A stretch of 64,000 nucleotides of DNA from Allosediminivita pacifica (GCF_003054175.1 NZ_QBKN01000006.1:1-64000), one strand, 5' to 3'; shown: positions 1-8,969, counted from the stretch's first letter. Program-made: numbers and translations. Notes: generated from the sequence alone by a model not told the origin.

Positions 1-321
1 ACATCAGGTCTCGTGCCAAGCTGGTCTCCATCGCAGATACCAGCTTGAATCACGCCTTCCGGTCGGCGTGAAACCCTTTTGTCAACACGGCCTAGGTTGC
101 TCTCACGGCTGAATGTCCTTTTCGCGATCAAATTTCGTAAACTCCTCTCAACAATTTCTCGTCTCGCCGGGATCGGGTGCCGCAGGGGCAACAATTGGAG
201 AGGTTGACGTTACGTCTTTTTGTCTTCCGCTGTATGCGCAGACTGTCAGACCTTACGTCACCGTCACGCCCTTCGAGTGACACAATGTTCGTGCACGCCA
301 AGGCGCCACGGAGTTTTCGAT
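1..321. other. Gene-free left edge with one inverted repeat
   Basis: I see no convincing gene here. A perfect 9-bp inverted repeat (CAAGCTGGT at 17-25, ACCAGCTTG at 39-47) lies near the window edge; it may be the hairpin of a gene outside the window, but no T-run follows. The rest is the leader of the exported protein that starts at 322. An open frame extends upstream to 220, but its first 34 codons (many Cys, Arg and His) do not look like protein, and a normal signal peptide begins at 322. Confidence 0.5.
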
Positions 322-900
322 ATGTTCAGTAAGATCCTCACAGCCGTCGCTGCACTCGCCCTCTCGACCGCGGCCGCCGGCGCCGCGACCCTCAACGAAG
401 CCGATTTCGGCGAGTTCGGCGATACCTACGACTCGCCCACGAATTTCAGCGGGTACAGCACCATCATCGGCAGCTCCAACGGGTCGGAGGATTTCGAGTA
501 CTTCTGGTTCGACAGTCTTCAGGGCGGAAGCAGTCTCGACTTCACGCTGACCAACGCTGGCAGCGGATCGAACATGCTGATCCGGCTTTCCGCGACGCCT
601 TTCACCATGGCCGAATGGGACTGGACCATCCAGGACGACGAATTCGACGCCGAGAACATGGAAGGGCGTGAACTCTACGCCAACCAGTGGGCCTCCGAAG
701 ACAGCTATTCCTTCCTCGTCCCCGAGGATTACGACGGGCCGGTCTACGGTTTCGCCCGCTTCTACAGCACCAACTCGCCCTCGAGCTTTACCGTCAATGC
801 CAATGTCTCCGCCGTGCCGCTGCCGGGCGCCTTGGGGCTCATGCTTGCAGGGCTCGGTGCCATCGGCGTGGTCACCCGCGTGCGTCGCAAGGCCGCCTGA
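322..900 (+). CDS. VPLPA-CTERM-type sorting domain protein
   Basis: A predicted exported protein of 192 aa. Residues 1-20 are a signal peptide (a lysine, a hydrophobic run rich in Ala and Leu, then AAAGA). The middle is acidic and rich in Gly, Ser, Asp and aromatic residues, as in secreted or surface proteins. The C-terminus has VPLPG near residue 165, a hydrophobic helix and a final basic RVRRK cluster. This three-part tail is the VPLPA version of the PEP-CTERM/exosortase sorting signal common in Rhodobacterales, so the protein is probably processed by an exosortase and displayed or released. I do not recognise the central domain and no exosortase gene is in this window. The ATG at 322 is chosen because it directly begins the signal peptide. 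Confidence 0.75.
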   Translation: MFSKILTAVAALALSTAAAGAATLNEADFGEFGDTYDSPTNFSGYSTIIGSSNGSEDFEYFWFDSLQGGSSLDFTLTNAGSGSNMLIRLSATPFTMAEWDWTIQDDEFDAENMEGRELYANQWASEDSYSFLVPEDYDGPVYGFARFYSTNSPSSFTVNANVSAVPLPGALGLMLAGLGAIGVVTRVRRKAA

Positions 901-918
901 TCTTCCGAACCGGACCGC

Positions 919-953
919 AAAAAAAAGGGCGCGCTCCCGGGTGGAGCGCACCC
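919..953 (-). terminator. Rho-independent terminator of the MFS gene
   Basis: Read on the minus strand, an 11-bp stem (one G-T pair) with a 5-base loop spans 927-953 and is followed by eight T residues. It lies 20 bases after the stop codon of the MFS transporter gene. Confidence 0.85.
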
Positions 954-972
954 TCGTCGCAACTGGTCGGGA

Positions 973-2160
973 TCACCCGACTGTCACGGAGCTGCCGACC
1001 GGGCGTTGCATTCTCAGCGCCCCCAGCCCGATCAGTGCAAGAAGCGCTGCCGCCAGCGGCACGGCTGCCACGCCGAACCCAAGCCCGATCACCGCGCCTC
1101 CCACGGCCGCGCCGACGGCGTTGCCTAGGTTGAAGGCCGCGATGTTCATCGAAGCGGCCAGGCTCGGTGCATCCTCGGCGGCCCGCATCGCGCGCATCTG
1201 CAGGGCGGGCACGCAGGCAAAGGCCGATGCCGACCACGCGAGCGTGCCGAGTATCGTCCCTGGAATAGACCCAACCATCAGAGGCAGCGCCAGCGAGGTC
1301 ACGGCCAGGGCAGCCATGGCCTGCATGGCACCGTGGCGTAGGGACCGGTCGGCGAGCTTGCCGCCAAGCCAGTTGCCCAGTGTCAGCCCGACACCGATCA
1401 GCACGAGCAACAGCGTCACGAAACGGGGGCCGGCTCCGGCCACCTCTTCGAGGAAGGGCGCGATATAGGTGTAGACCGCGAAGAACCCGCTCGCGAAAAG
1501 TACGGTGGCGGCCAGCGTCACGAGCATCTGGGGCCGCAGCAGCGTTGCCAGTTCACGGCGCACCTCGGCGCGGCGGCCCGGCTCTCCCTCGGGGAGGGCA
1601 AACGCCAGCGCGGTGAAGGCGATGATCCCGAGGCCCACGGTAACGGCAAAGGCCGCGCGCCATCCGATCGTCTCGCCCATCCAGGACGATGCGGGCACCC
1701 CGCCGATATTGGCGATGCTTGTCCCCATGAACATGATCGCCAGTGCGCTGGCGCGTTTCTCGGGCGGCACCACGCTTGTGGCCGCCACGGCGCCGAAGCC
1801 GAAGAATGCGCCTTGGCAGAGGCTGGTGATCAGGCGTCCGGCCATGAGCGACCAGTATTCGGGTGCGACCGTCGAGACGAGGTTGCCGATGATGTAGATC
1901 GCCATGGCGATCAGCAGCGCGCGCTTCTGTCCGAAGCGGGCAAGGTAGAGCGTCATGAAGGGAGCGCTGATCATGACGCCCACGGCGTAGGCGGTGACCA
2001 GCTGCCCGGCGGCCGGGATCGAGACGTCGACGCCCTCGGCGATCGCGGGGAGGAGCCCCATGGGGGCGAACTCCGTGGTTCCGATGCCGAACGCACCAAG
2101 GCCGATGGCGAGCAACGCAAAGCGCCGTGTAGGGGCAGGCGAGGGGGCTCCTCCGGGCAT
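973..2160 (-). CDS. MFS transporter, drug/arabinose-efflux (DHA1) type
   Basis: Predicted 12-helix inner-membrane proton antiporter of 395 aa, a normal length for the major facilitator superfamily. The first helix contains GIGTTEF followed by MGLLP, typical of the AraJ/YdhP-like DHA1 group that exports sugars or drugs. Alternating hydrophobic segments continue to the end and a conserved loop GKLADRSLRHG follows the eighth helix. The frame stays open far upstream, but the ATG at 2160 is used because it is followed by a short basic tail and then helix 1. The gene is followed by a strong terminator and is transcribed towards the exported protein gene. The substrate cannot be told from sequence. 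Confidence 0.82.
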   Translation of the reverse strand: MPGGAPSPAPTRRFALLAIGLGAFGIGTTEFAPMGLLPAIAEGVDVSIPAAGQLVTAYAVGVMISAPFMTLYLARFGQKRALLIAMAIYIIGNLVSTVAPEYWSLMAGRLITSLCQGAFFGFGAVAATSVVPPEKRASALAIMFMGTSIANIGGVPASSWMGETIGWRAAFAVTVGLGIIAFTALAFALPEGEPGRRAEVRRELATLLRPQMLVTLAATVLFASGFFAVYTYIAPFLEEVAGAGPRFVTLLLVLIGVGLTLGNWLGGKLADRSLRHGAMQAMAALAVTSLALPLMVGSIPGTILGTLAWSASAFACVPALQMRAMRAAEDAPSLAASMNIAAFNLGNAVGAAVGGAVIGLGFGVAAVPLAAALLALIGLGALRMQRPVGSSVTVG

Positions 2161-2600
2161 ATGGGGTCTCCTGGGATGGGGTGGTCGCGCGGCGGCCTTT
2201 TCGGCGCTTCCGCGCGAGCCTTTCCCATCCGACCTAGCCCTCGGGTCGTCCGTCCTGAATGGCGTTCGGATCACTGTCGCCCATGAGCCGCCTTCATGAA
2301 TCGGGCTGTTCATCGCCACGCGCTGAGGTCTGACGAGCACTGTGCTGATTGCGGTTCCTCGCGGCCACGCCACCTCCCGGTAAACACTTCGGAGTTCTGG
2401 CAGCGGCCTCTCTATCCTGAAGGAAACGCGAAGGGCGGGACGCGCATTTTGCGCATCCCGCCCGGGACAATCCTACCAAAGGGTTAACTCTTCTCTGTAA
2501 CCCATTGATTTATATACGCTGAAGATGTGTCCCGGCCCGGGACATGCCCGGGCCGGGACATGCCCGGGACGTCCCGGCCCGGGAGGCCTCCGGATCGCGA
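2161..2600. other. Intergenic region rich in hairpins and repeats
   Basis: This 440-base stretch lies between the RNA helicase stop and the MFS start, both on the minus strand. It holds a 14-bp hairpin with one mismatch at 2434-2463 (GGGCGGGACGCGCA arm) and the composite repeat element at 2498-2584. No coding potential is convincing. The promoter of the MFS gene must lie in the half nearer 2161. Confidence 0.5.
2498..2584 (-). repeat. Composite dispersed element, copy 1 (palindromes plus AT motif)
   Basis: A perfect palindrome TGTCCCGGCCCGGGACA (2528-2544) is followed by three more overlapping CCCGGG-type palindromes to 2584. Towards lower coordinates comes the AT-rich motif TATATAAATCAATGGGTTA (minus strand, 2516-2498). 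The same order, palindrome then AT motif, occurs after lldD at 6334-6380. In gene direction this copy directly follows the RNA helicase, so it may act in transcript termination or 3'-end stability. Confidence 0.65.
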
Positions 2601-3875
2601 TCAGGCCGCCCGGCGTGACCGGCGGCGGCGCGCTTGGCCGCCCGGTTTGCCTGCCGACTGGGGCTTGCCTTGGCCCTGACCGCGCCCGCGGCCACGACCG
2701 CCTCCGCCACCACCGCGGCGGCCCGGCTTTTCGGCCTCCGAAGCCGCCGGACGGCTGCCCGAGGCGACGGGGATATCGATCTTCATCAGCTTCTCGATCT
2801 GGCCGAGCAGGCCGACCTCTTCGGGCGAGCAGAGCGAGATCGCCTCACCCTCGCGCCCGGCCCGCGCCGTCCGCCCGATCCGGTGCACATAGTTGTCCGG
2901 GGTCTCGGGCAGGTCGTGGTTGATCACGTAGGCCACGCCCGGAATGTCGATTCCCCGCGCCGCCACGTCCGTGGCCACGAGGATGGTCGTCGTCCCGTCG
3001 CGGAAGGCCTTGATCGCCCGGTCGCGCTGACCCTGGCTCTTGTTGCCGTGGATCGAGGCGGCGTTGTAGCCGTCCGCCACGAGGCTCTTCATGAGCTTCT
3101 CGCAGCCGTGCTTGGTCCGCCCAAAGACCAGGGTGAGCGCGTCGCGATCCGCAGAGAGGATCTCGCGAAGCTTGTCGCCCTTGCGGTTCCTGTCGAGGAA
3201 GTGGACCGACTGGGTGATCTTGTCCGCCGCCTTGCCCGGAGGCGAGACCTGCACCCGCTTCGGGTTGTTCAGGTAGGCACGCGACAGCTCTTCCATCTGC
3301 TTCGGCATGGTGGCCGAGAACAGCATGGTCTGGCGCGGCGTGCCGAGCGCCGGCGCAATCTTGCGCAGCGCGTGGATGAAGCCGAGATCCAGCATCTGGT
3401 CCGCCTCGTCCAGCACCAGGTGCTGCACGGTGCTCAGATCCACGGCGCCCCGGTCCATAAGGTCCATCAGGCGGCCGGGCGTCGCCACCAGGATATCGGT
3501 GCCGCGGCTGAGGAAATTGATCTGGCGGTTGATGCTCTGGCCGCCGACGACGGTGCCGATGCGCAGGTGGGTGTCACCCATCAGGCCACGCAGGCTCTCG
3601 GCGATCTGGTTCACCAGTTCGCGGGTCGGGGCGAGCACCAGTGCCTTAACCGACTTGGGCGCGGGTTTGCCCTGCCGGCTCAGCAGATGGTCGATGAGAG
3701 GCAGGCCGAAGGCCAGCGTCTTGCCGGTGCCGGTCTGTGCCAGCCCGAGAATGTCGTGCCCGTCGAGCGCGAGCGGGATCGCTTCGTTCTGGATCGGGGT
3801 GGGTTCGTTGAAGCCCGCCTTCTGGAGGGCGGTATTGAGGGTCGGCGCGAGGCCGAGCATGTCGAAATCGAACAA
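2601..3875 (-). CDS. rhlE: DEAD-box ATP-dependent RNA helicase, RhlE type
   Basis: Predicted cytosolic RNA helicase of 424 aa that unwinds structured RNA, probably in ribosome assembly or mRNA decay. Motifs in order: Q motif (FNEPTPIQ, 22-29), Walker A AQTGTGKT (46-53), PTREL, TPGR, DEAD (156-159), SAT, and HRIGRTARAG in the second RecA domain. The tail is rich in Gly and Arg (an RGG-like RNA-binding end). I place the start at TTG 3875, giving MFDFDML, because a strong AAAGGAAG ribosome site lies 4-6 bases upstream and relatives begin in the same way; the in-frame ATG at 3860 is the alternative. The composite repeat follows the stop. Confidence 0.92.
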   Translation of the reverse strand: MFDFDMLGLAPTLNTALQKAGFNEPTPIQNEAIPLALDGHDILGLAQTGTGKTLAFGLPLIDHLLSRQGKPAPKSVKALVLAPTRELVNQIAESLRGLMGDTHLRIGTVVGGQSINRQINFLSRGTDILVATPGRLMDLMDRGAVDLSTVQHLVLDEADQMLDLGFIHALRKIAPALGTPRQTMLFSATMPKQMEELSRAYLNNPKRVQVSPPGKAADKITQSVHFLDRNRKGDKLREILSADRDALTLVFGRTKHGCEKLMKSLVADGYNAASIHGNKSQGQRDRAIKAFRDGTTTILVATDVAARGIDIPGVAYVINHDLPETPDNYVHRIGRTARAGREGEAISLCSPEEVGLLGQIEKLMKIDIPVASGSRPAASEAEKPGRRGGGGGGRGRGRGQGQGKPQSAGKPGGQARRRRSRRAA

Positions 3876-4141
3876 GTTGCTTCCTTTGCAGCCGCGAGGG
3901 CACACATGCCGGCGGCAGATCGCGTGGTCCCGCCAAAGGGCGCGACGCGCGAGAGGGTGCAGCGCGGCCTCGGGATACACGGGCGTGTCCCGCGTTTCCG
4001 GCCGTCGCTTCAGAACCCTGCGTGATGGGGAACCGGGATGGGTGCGCTGTGGGCGTCTTCTCGCCCTGCCTGCTCACGCGGCGGCGCAGCGTCCTGCCTC
4101 ATATGCGTCGTGGCGGGTGCCCTGTCAAGCTTGCGCCGCCG

Positions 4142-4909
4142 TCAGCCCAGGATCACGTCCAGAAGCATCATCAGGATGAGCCCGAAGATCAGCCCGCGTG
4201 TGGCCCTGTCCTGGTGTCCGTGACGGTGGGTTTCCGGGATGATCTCGTGACTGATGATGTAGAGCATGGCGCCCGCCGCAAAGCTGAGCCCCAGTGGTAG
4301 CGCGAAGGCCGACACCTGCACCGCCGCGACGCCGATGACGCCGCCGATGGGCTCGACCAGTCCCGTCAGTGTCGCGATCCAGACCGACCGCAGCCTGCCG
4401 TAGCCCTGGCCGCGCAGCGCCACAGCCACGGCGAGCCCTTCGGGCGCGTTCTGCAGGCCGATCCCGGTGGCCAGCGACATGCCGTTGGTCACGTCCCCGC
4501 CCCCGAAGCCGACGCCGACGGCCATGCCTTCGGGAAAGTTGTGGATCGTGATCGCCATCACGAAGAGCCAGATCTTCGGCAGGGCCCCGGGGTCCGAGCC
4601 TTCGGGGCCCGAGACGAAGTGTTCGTGCGGGATGCGGGCATTGAGCGCCGCGACCATCCAGGCGCCGAGCGCGATGCCGAGCCCCGCGACCAGTGCGGCC
4701 GCGGTGGTGCTGCCATAGATTTCTTCGCCGCGGGCGACCCCGGGAAGGATGAGCGAGAAGAACGAGGCCGAGATCATCACGCCGGCTGCAAAGCCCAGAA
4801 GCGTGTCGCGGTTCGATCGCGAGATCGTCCGACCGAAGGCCACGGGAAGCGCGCCCACCGCGGTCATCATACCGGCGCAGAGGCTGGCAAGAAGGCCCCA
4901 GAGAATCAT
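4142..4909 (-). CDS. ZIP family divalent metal transporter (ZupT-like)
   Basis: Predicted inner-membrane importer of zinc or other divalent metals, 255 aa with eight hydrophobic segments. The family signature is present: HNFPEGMAVG in helix 4 and QNAPEGLAVA in helix 5, which supply the metal-binding His, Asn and Glu, plus ISHEIIPETHRHGH near the end. A metal-binding-type loop (IPHEHF) lies between helices 3 and 4. The frame is open far upstream, but that part has no membrane character. Translation is placed at ATG 4909 with GAGG upstream; GTG 4915 is an alternative. No metal regulator sits beside it. Confidence 0.87.
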   Translation of the reverse strand: MILWGLLASLCAGMMTAVGALPVAFGRTISRSNRDTLLGFAAGVMISASFFSLILPGVARGEEIYGSTTAAALVAGLGIALGAWMVAALNARIPHEHFVSGPEGSDPGALPKIWLFVMAITIHNFPEGMAVGVGFGGGDVTNGMSLATGIGLQNAPEGLAVAVALRGQGYGRLRSVWIATLTGLVEPIGGVIGVAAVQVSAFALPLGLSFAAGAMLYIISHEIIPETHRHGHQDRATRGLIFGLILMMLLDVILG

Positions 4910-5134
4910 GCCCACGTCCTCGGCGGGCCGAAACTGTTGCGATCGAGTGCGTATCTTGCGGCCATGAGAGCTCCTTTGCGCCGGATGCCATCGCCATTGG
5001 AACAAGGTTGCAACCCGGAAACCGCGCCACGCGGCGCTTTGTCCGGCAGCCGCACATTGCGCGTCCCGCACCCCATCGGTAAGAAAACCTAACCAATCCT
5101 GACGAAACGCCGGCCCCAAGGTGGAGAACACGCC

Positions 5135-6301
5135 ATGCCCGTCATCACCGAGATCGAAGACCTCAAGCGCATCTATCGCCGTCGGGTGCCCAAGATGTTC
5201 TACGATTACTGCGAGTCCGGGAGCTGGTCGGAGCAGACGTTTCGCGAGAATGTCAGCGATTTCGACAAGCTCTATTTCCGGCAGCGCGTCGCCAGGGACA
5301 TGGCGGGGCGCAACACGCGGACGCAGATGCTGGGCGAGAATGTGGCGATGCCGGTGGGGCTGGCGCCGGTGGGGCTGACGGGGATGCAGCATGCCGACGG
5401 CGAGATCCACGCGGCGCGGGCGGCGGAGAAGTTCGGCGTGCCCTTCTGCCTCTCGACTCTGTCGATCTGCTCTATCGAAGACGTGGCGGCGCACACGAGC
5501 AAGCCCTTCTACATGCAGGTCTACACGCTCACCGACGACGACTTCATGCAGCGGCTCTTCGACCGGGCGAAGGCGGCGGGGTGTTCGGCGGCGGTGGTCA
5601 CGGTGGACCTGCAGATCATGGGGCAGCGCCACAAGGACATCAAGAACGGCATGTCGGCGCCGCCGAAGCTGACGCCGAAGAGCGTGGCCAACCTCGCCAC
5701 CAAGGTGGGCTGGGGCCTGGGCATGCTGCAGACCAAGCGGCGGGCCTTCGGCAACGTGATCGGGCACGCCAAGGGGGTGACCGATCCCTCGTCGCTGACC
5801 ACCTGGACGGCCGAGGCCTTCGACCAGTCGCTCGACTGGGACCGCATCCGGCAGTTCCGGAAGATGTGGGACGGCAAGCTCATCATCAAGGGGATCATGG
5901 ACCCGCGCGACGCGCTCGAGGCGGTCAATGTGGGGGCCGATGCCATCGTGGTGTCGAACCACGGCGGGCGGCAGCTCGACGGGACGATCAGCTCGATCCG
6001 GGCGCTGGAGAAGGTGGTCGACGCGGTGGGCGACAAGATCGAGGTCCACCTCGACAGCGGCATCCGGTCGGGGCAGGACGTGCTGCGGGCGGTGGCGATG
6101 GGGGCCAAGTCCACCTGGATCGGGCGGGCCTTCGTCTACGGCCTCGGCGCCATGGGAGAGAAGGGCGTGACCCGCGCGCTGGAGGTCATCCAGAAGGAGA
6201 TGGAGACCACCATGGGGCTCTGCGGGGTGACCGACGTCAAGGATGTGGACCGGGATATCCTGATGGTGCCCAAGGGCTTTTCGGGCGACTGGGCCGAGTG
6301 A
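5135..6301 (+). CDS. lldD: L-lactate dehydrogenase, FMN-dependent (LldD family)
   Basis: Oxidises L-lactate to pyruvate and passes electrons to the respiratory chain; a peripheral membrane flavoprotein. The 388-aa protein has the full alpha-hydroxy-acid dehydrogenase TIM barrel. Visible motifs are FYDYCESGSW near the N-terminus, the YMQVYTL strand, and SNHGGRQLDG with the catalytic His at about residue 276. GIRSGQD and a final FMN phosphate site (IGRAFVYGL) follow. No lactate permease or regulator adjoins it, so the exact 2-hydroxy acid is an inference; LldD is the closest match. The composite palindrome element follows the stop. Confidence 0.92.
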   Translation: MPVITEIEDLKRIYRRRVPKMFYDYCESGSWSEQTFRENVSDFDKLYFRQRVARDMAGRNTRTQMLGENVAMPVGLAPVGLTGMQHADGEIHAARAAEKFGVPFCLSTLSICSIEDVAAHTSKPFYMQVYTLTDDDFMQRLFDRAKAAGCSAAVVTVDLQIMGQRHKDIKNGMSAPPKLTPKSVANLATKVGWGLGMLQTKRRAFGNVIGHAKGVTDPSSLTTWTAEAFDQSLDWDRIRQFRKMWDGKLIIKGIMDPRDALEAVNVGADAIVVSNHGGRQLDGTISSIRALEKVVDAVGDKIEVHLDSGIRSGQDVLRAVAMGAKSTWIGRAFVYGLGAMGEKGVTRALEVIQKEMETTMGLCGVTDVKDVDRDILMVPKGFSGDWAE

Positions 6302-6333
6302 TCCGGGACGTCCTCGCCGGGACGTCGCGGGGG

Positions 6334-6380
6334 TGTCCCGGGCCGGGACGTCTTTGTCCTCTATATAAATCAATGAGTTA
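6334..6380 (+). repeat. Composite dispersed element, copy 2
   Basis: The palindrome TGTCCCGGGCCGGGAC with a T-rich tail (6334-6355) is followed by TATATAAATCAATGAGTTA (6362-6380). Order and orientation relative to the upstream gene match copy 1. It begins 33 bases after the lldD stop and could end that transcript. Confidence 0.65.
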
Positions 6381-6441
6381 AATATTCGAATTAACCTCGT
6401 CGCAAGATTGTCCCGCAGGGACAGGGGCGCGGGCGGTCCGT

Positions 6442-6930
6442 CTAGGGCTCGGACACCGGCCCCCGGTCGCGGAGCGCTTCGCGGAAGGTGAAGGCCTCGG
6501 GCGAGGGGCCGTGGGCGTGCAGCGCCTCGATCCGGGCGACGCCCTCGGCCCAGGTCGGGCGGTCCTTGCGGCGGTGCCTCCAGAGCACGTAGGGTGGCCA
6601 TCGGGGCTCCACGAACCACTTGCGCCCCTGCGCCATGGCACGGGCATGCAGGCCGCCGTAGATCCAGTCATGGGCCGAGGCCGCATCGCGCCAGAGCGAG
6701 AGCGTCGAGGGGGCCCAACCGTCGCCATTGTCCTGCCAGAACCCGGGATAGACCTGCGGCCCCCAGCTTTCGGGGCCCTCGGGTTCGTCCGGATAGCCCG
6801 ACCGCGCGATCAGCCCCGGCGCCGCATCGACGCGCGCAAAGACCGGATCGTTCAGCGCATGGAAGCCGTCGTTGGCCGGGTCCTCGGATGGCCTGGCGAA
6901 CTGGCCGAAGGTGTAGAGGGCGAGGGGCAT
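6442..6930 (-). CDS. DUF3291 domain-containing protein
   Basis: A 162-aa soluble protein. The start LALYTFGQFARP and the pattern of Trp-rich segments (STLSLWRDAASAHDWIY, WFVEPRWPPYVLWRH) match the DUF3291 family, predicted to form a ferredoxin-like alpha/beta barrel related to antibiotic-biosynthesis monooxygenases. No cofactor or catalytic residue can be assigned and the function is unknown. The ATG at 6930 is chosen because homologous sequence starts there; the open frame reaches 6987. It stands alone between the lldD repeat element and a low-GC gene. Confidence 0.75.
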   Translation of the reverse strand: MPLALYTFGQFARPSEDPANDGFHALNDPVFARVDAAPGLIARSGYPDEPEGPESWGPQVYPGFWQDNGDGWAPSTLSLWRDAASAHDWIYGGLHARAMAQGRKWFVEPRWPPYVLWRHRRKDRPTWAEGVARIEALHAHGPSPEAFTFREALRDRGPVSEP

Positions 6931-7120
6931 GGGCGGGATTTGGCAGGGCGGTGTGTCGGGTGCGTTTGGGGAGGGGCGGCGTTTCAAGCTTTGCAGACTT
7001 GAGCGTTGTCGGCAAAGCTGAAGTTAGTAGCGGATGCCGAAAAAGGTAGCTTAGAGTCCACATTGGCTGATGCTACGGACAACACCATGTTCGCAATGCG
7101 CTCGGTGTAGTTCGAGACGC

Positions 7121-7777
7121 TCAAAGCTGTTTTTGGAGACCAGCCGATTTCTGAGTTGTCATTCGAAATCCCTTGAACTCCGCACGAGCAGTTTGAAAGC
7201 TGATGCCCTCGGATTTCAATTCAGATGAGAGTTGTTCGGCATGTGAAGTTTGATATCTTGCGCCAAGAATAACCTCTTTTAGGGGGGTTGTCTCGTTGAA
7301 ATCCGTGAAGAAGTTATTGCCCTCACGAATGCAATTCTTTAATGGGCGAACCAGCCGAAACTCTTTCTCGTAAGACCATTCACTATGCTTTGTCCGCAAT
7401 AATTTTTGGACTAAGATCTTCATGGATGCTCTGGAGTGGTCGACATCCATCGTGGGCTTGATCCGATTTTCTACGTAGTCAATCTTAAACAGAAGCCGCT
7501 CAGGGATCTCAAAGCCCAATGCGACGCCTTTGTGGGAATCCGCGTAGTGAGCCCACATTAGTGGCTGAGACCAATTGCTTGAGAAAGAAATTATTCCATT
7601 GTCCTCAGTGACAATTTTTCGAAACTCTTTGGCCCAAGCTCGTACACTCTTCTCACCCAGATCAAGCGAAAGATACTCAAATGGATCATTCAATTCGTCA
7701 ATCGGCGATACTTTGAGGCGCCGCTTGGACAAAGCTTCAAGCCCCCATTTGGCGGGATAGAATTTATAGACGCGCAT
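7121..7777 (-). CDS. DUF2971 family protein, low GC
   Basis: A 218-aa protein matching DUF2971: it opens with VYKFYPAKWGLEALSKRRL, then NDPFEY, then a central FSSNWSQPLMWAHYADSHKG and a WSYEKEFR motif. The family is found scattered in bacteria, often in accessory regions near defence or mobile genes; its biochemical role is unknown. Composition differs sharply from the neighbours: the line 7261-7320 is 45 percent GC and codons such as AAA, ATT and TTA are common. That suggests recent acquisition. The start at 7777 is an ATG with little recognisable ribosome site. It faces a tandem-repeat array on its upstream side. Confidence 0.75.
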   Translation of the reverse strand: MRVYKFYPAKWGLEALSKRRLKVSPIDELNDPFEYLSLDLGEKSVRAWAKEFRKIVTEDNGIISFSSNWSQPLMWAHYADSHKGVALGFEIPERLLFKIDYVENRIKPTMDVDHSRASMKILVQKLLRTKHSEWSYEKEFRLVRPLKNCIREGNNFFTDFNETTPLKEVILGARYQTSHAEQLSSELKSEGISFQTARAEFKGFRMTTQKSAGLQKQL

Positions 7778-7969
7778 GTGGTCTGTCTAATGCCGATTGC
7801 TGGGCAGGGCAACACAGTCGGCTCGCTGCGGATATTGGTGGCGCCCGGACGAAGAGTAACTACGTCCGTAATCCGGGCGGTTGATCAGCCCGCCGCATCT
7901 GGTAGCGCAAAGAAGTCTGGAACGACGCCCGAGTGCGAAGCCCCCTGCGCGGGATCAAGGGCCGCAGGC

Positions 7970-8873
7970 CCGCCGCGCATCGCAGCCGCGCCCCCACGCG
8001 GCGGCGATTTGGGGACGCTGGGTGCTTCGTGTTGGGGTCTTTCGGAGTTGCTGAGATAAAGCGCGCGGATCAGCGGGTTGGATCGCCACCGCGCGCGGCT
8101 GCGATGCGCGGCTTCGCGCCTTGGATCGGGCGGCGGTGCAGTGCTGGCCGCTCTGCCTTTTGAGTGTGCAGCCCAAGCGCGGAGACGAGGCTCGCCGCGC
8201 ATTGTCATGCTGGAAGCATGCCTCCGGCATGACCGCGCTCCCACGCGGCGGTGATTTGGTGAAGCTAGGCGCGTCGTGTCGGGGTCTTTCGGGGTTGCCG
8301 GGATAGAGCGCGGGGATCGACGGTCGGGATCGCCACCGCGCGCGGCTGCGCTGCGCGGCTTTACGCTTTGGTTCGGGCCGCGGTTCAGTGCTGGCCGCTC
8401 TACCTTCCGAGTGTGCAGCCCAAGCGCGGAGACGAGGCGCGCCGCGCATCGTCATGCTGAAAGCATGCCTCCGGCATGACCGCGCCCCCACGCGGCGGCG
8501 ATTTGGCTGAGGCTGGGTGCGTCGTGTCGAGGTCTTTCGGGTTTGCCGGGATAAAGCGCGCGGATCAGCGGGCAGGATCGCCACCGCGCGCGGCTGCGCT
8601 GCGCGGCTTTACGCTTTGGTTCGGGCCGCGGTTCAGTGCTGGCCGCTCTGCCTTCCGAGTGTGCAGCCCAAGCGCGGAGACGAGGCGCGCCGCGCATCGT
8701 CATGCTGAAAGCATGCCTCCGGCATGACCGCGCCCCCACGCGGCGGCGATTTGGCTGAGGCTGGGTGCGTCGTGTCGAGGTCTTTCGGGTTTGCCGGGAT
8801 AAAGCGCGCGGATCAGCGGGCAGGATCGCCACCGCGCGCGGCTGCGATGCGCGGCTTTGCGCTTTGGATCGGG
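7970..8873. repeat. Tandem array of a ~247-bp unit, about 3.6 copies
   Basis: The same block recurs with anchors (CACGCGG) at 7995, 8242, 8489 and 8737, giving periods of 247, 247 and 248 bases. The last two periods are nearly identical while the first is more diverged and lacks a segment. Units 2-4 carry a short hairpin CATGCC-TCC-GGCATG at the junction. The array ends inside the fourth unit near 8873. Head-to-tail copies without spacers exclude a CRISPR array. Confidence 0.85.
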
Positions 8874-8969
8874 GGAGAAGGATTCCCAAAGAGGCTGGTT
8901 GGTCGCCCGACCAGATCGCCGGAGCGGCGGCAGGGAGGCGAGGCGGGCGTGACTTTGTCGGCGCTTCAC

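Noticed and set aside
4910-6619. Long N-terminal extension of the ZIP transporter on the minus strand
   Set aside because: This stretch is opposite lldD, has no membrane or family features, and the transporter has a normal start at 4909.
7970-8873. CRISPR array
   Set aside because: The units are about 247 bases long, head to tail and without unique spacers, and no cas genes are near.
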